Assembly: GCA_002730675.1 (NCBI GenBank)
Contig: PCAV01000079.1
Coordinates: forward strand, 6,181-13,336
Length of the DNA: 7,156 bases
Direction: 5' to 3'
Source of the DNA: Rhodospirillaceae bacterium
GTDB taxonomy: Bacteria > Pseudomonadota > Alphaproteobacteria > Thalassobaculales > Thalassobaculaceae
The notes under the pieces were generated by a model. It made no database searches and was not told where the DNA came from. It saw only the letters and a list, made by a program, of their open reading frames with translations. How positions within the stretch are numbered: position 1 is the first letter of the stretch; the number at the start of each line of letters is the position of its first letter. Made by a program: the position numbers and the translations under genes. Below, piece after piece: positions 7,042 to 7,156 of this stretch.

Positions 7042-7156
7042 AAAAACCAAGCAATAAAAAAATAAGAATAAAGGTCGGCGTGGCTCATAAATAACTTTGT
7101 TAGAAGCAATGGCTTAAAAATTGTAGTTTTTAGACGTGTATTACAGTTTTTTCTGT
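7042..7156. other. AT-rich right flank, no gene seen
   Basis: No start with a ribosome binding site and no family-like frame was found. Two weak AT-rich hairpins occur (7115-7132 and 7143-7156), but neither has a GC stem followed by a T-run, so I do not call a terminator for the plus-strand pair. Confidence 0.5.

Noticed and set aside
7115..7132. Terminator-like hairpin TAAAAA-TTGTAG-TTTTTA after the plus-strand pair
   Set aside because: The stem is all A-T and no T-run follows; too weak for an intrinsic terminator.
7143..7156. ACAG-TTTTTT-CTGT hairpin at the right edge
   Set aside because: Only four base pairs, with the T-run in the loop; no function can be argued.

Overview
The window is bacterial DNA with compact gene packing, short intergenic gaps and Shine-Dalgarno sites. 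Hand counts give about 47-50% GC in sampled coding stretches and about 36% GC in the one long gap (130 of 360 bases over 3901-4260). I cannot assign a phylum. The gene families are widespread in free-living environmental heterotrophs, and nothing points to a phage, plasmid, IS element, CRISPR array or RNA gene.

Layout: positions 1-3850 hold a minus-strand pair from the hydantoinase/5-oxoprolinase superfamily. Gene hyuA (1826-3850) is complete. Gene hyuB overlaps its end by 4 bp (ATGA) and runs off the left edge, still open after 609 codons. Positions 3851-4349 are a 499-bp AT-rich gap with no convincing gene; it should hold the control region for hyuA. On the same strand follow an alpha/beta-hydrolase (4350-5168) and, 30 bp upstream of it, an FMN-type nitroreductase-family gene with a GTG start (5199-5846). 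A 170-bp divergent promoter region (5847-6016) separates these from a plus-strand pair: a dienelactone-hydrolase-family protein with a cysteine nucleophile (6017-6763), and five bases later a 90-residue protein that looks like DUF6295 (6769-7041). The last 115 bp are AT-rich with no gene seen.

Together this looks like a catabolic neighbourhood: an ATP-dependent cyclic-amide hydrolase or carboxylase-type pair, two alpha/beta-fold hydrolases suited to esters, lactones or enol-lactones, and a flavin reductase. A pathway for an N-heterocycle, lactam or aromatic ring-cleavage product fits, but the substrate cannot be read from the sequence and the genes form at least two separate transcription units. 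The part with the least known function is the tightly coupled dienelactone hydrolase-DUF6295 pair. I did not find clear evidence for a wholly new system.
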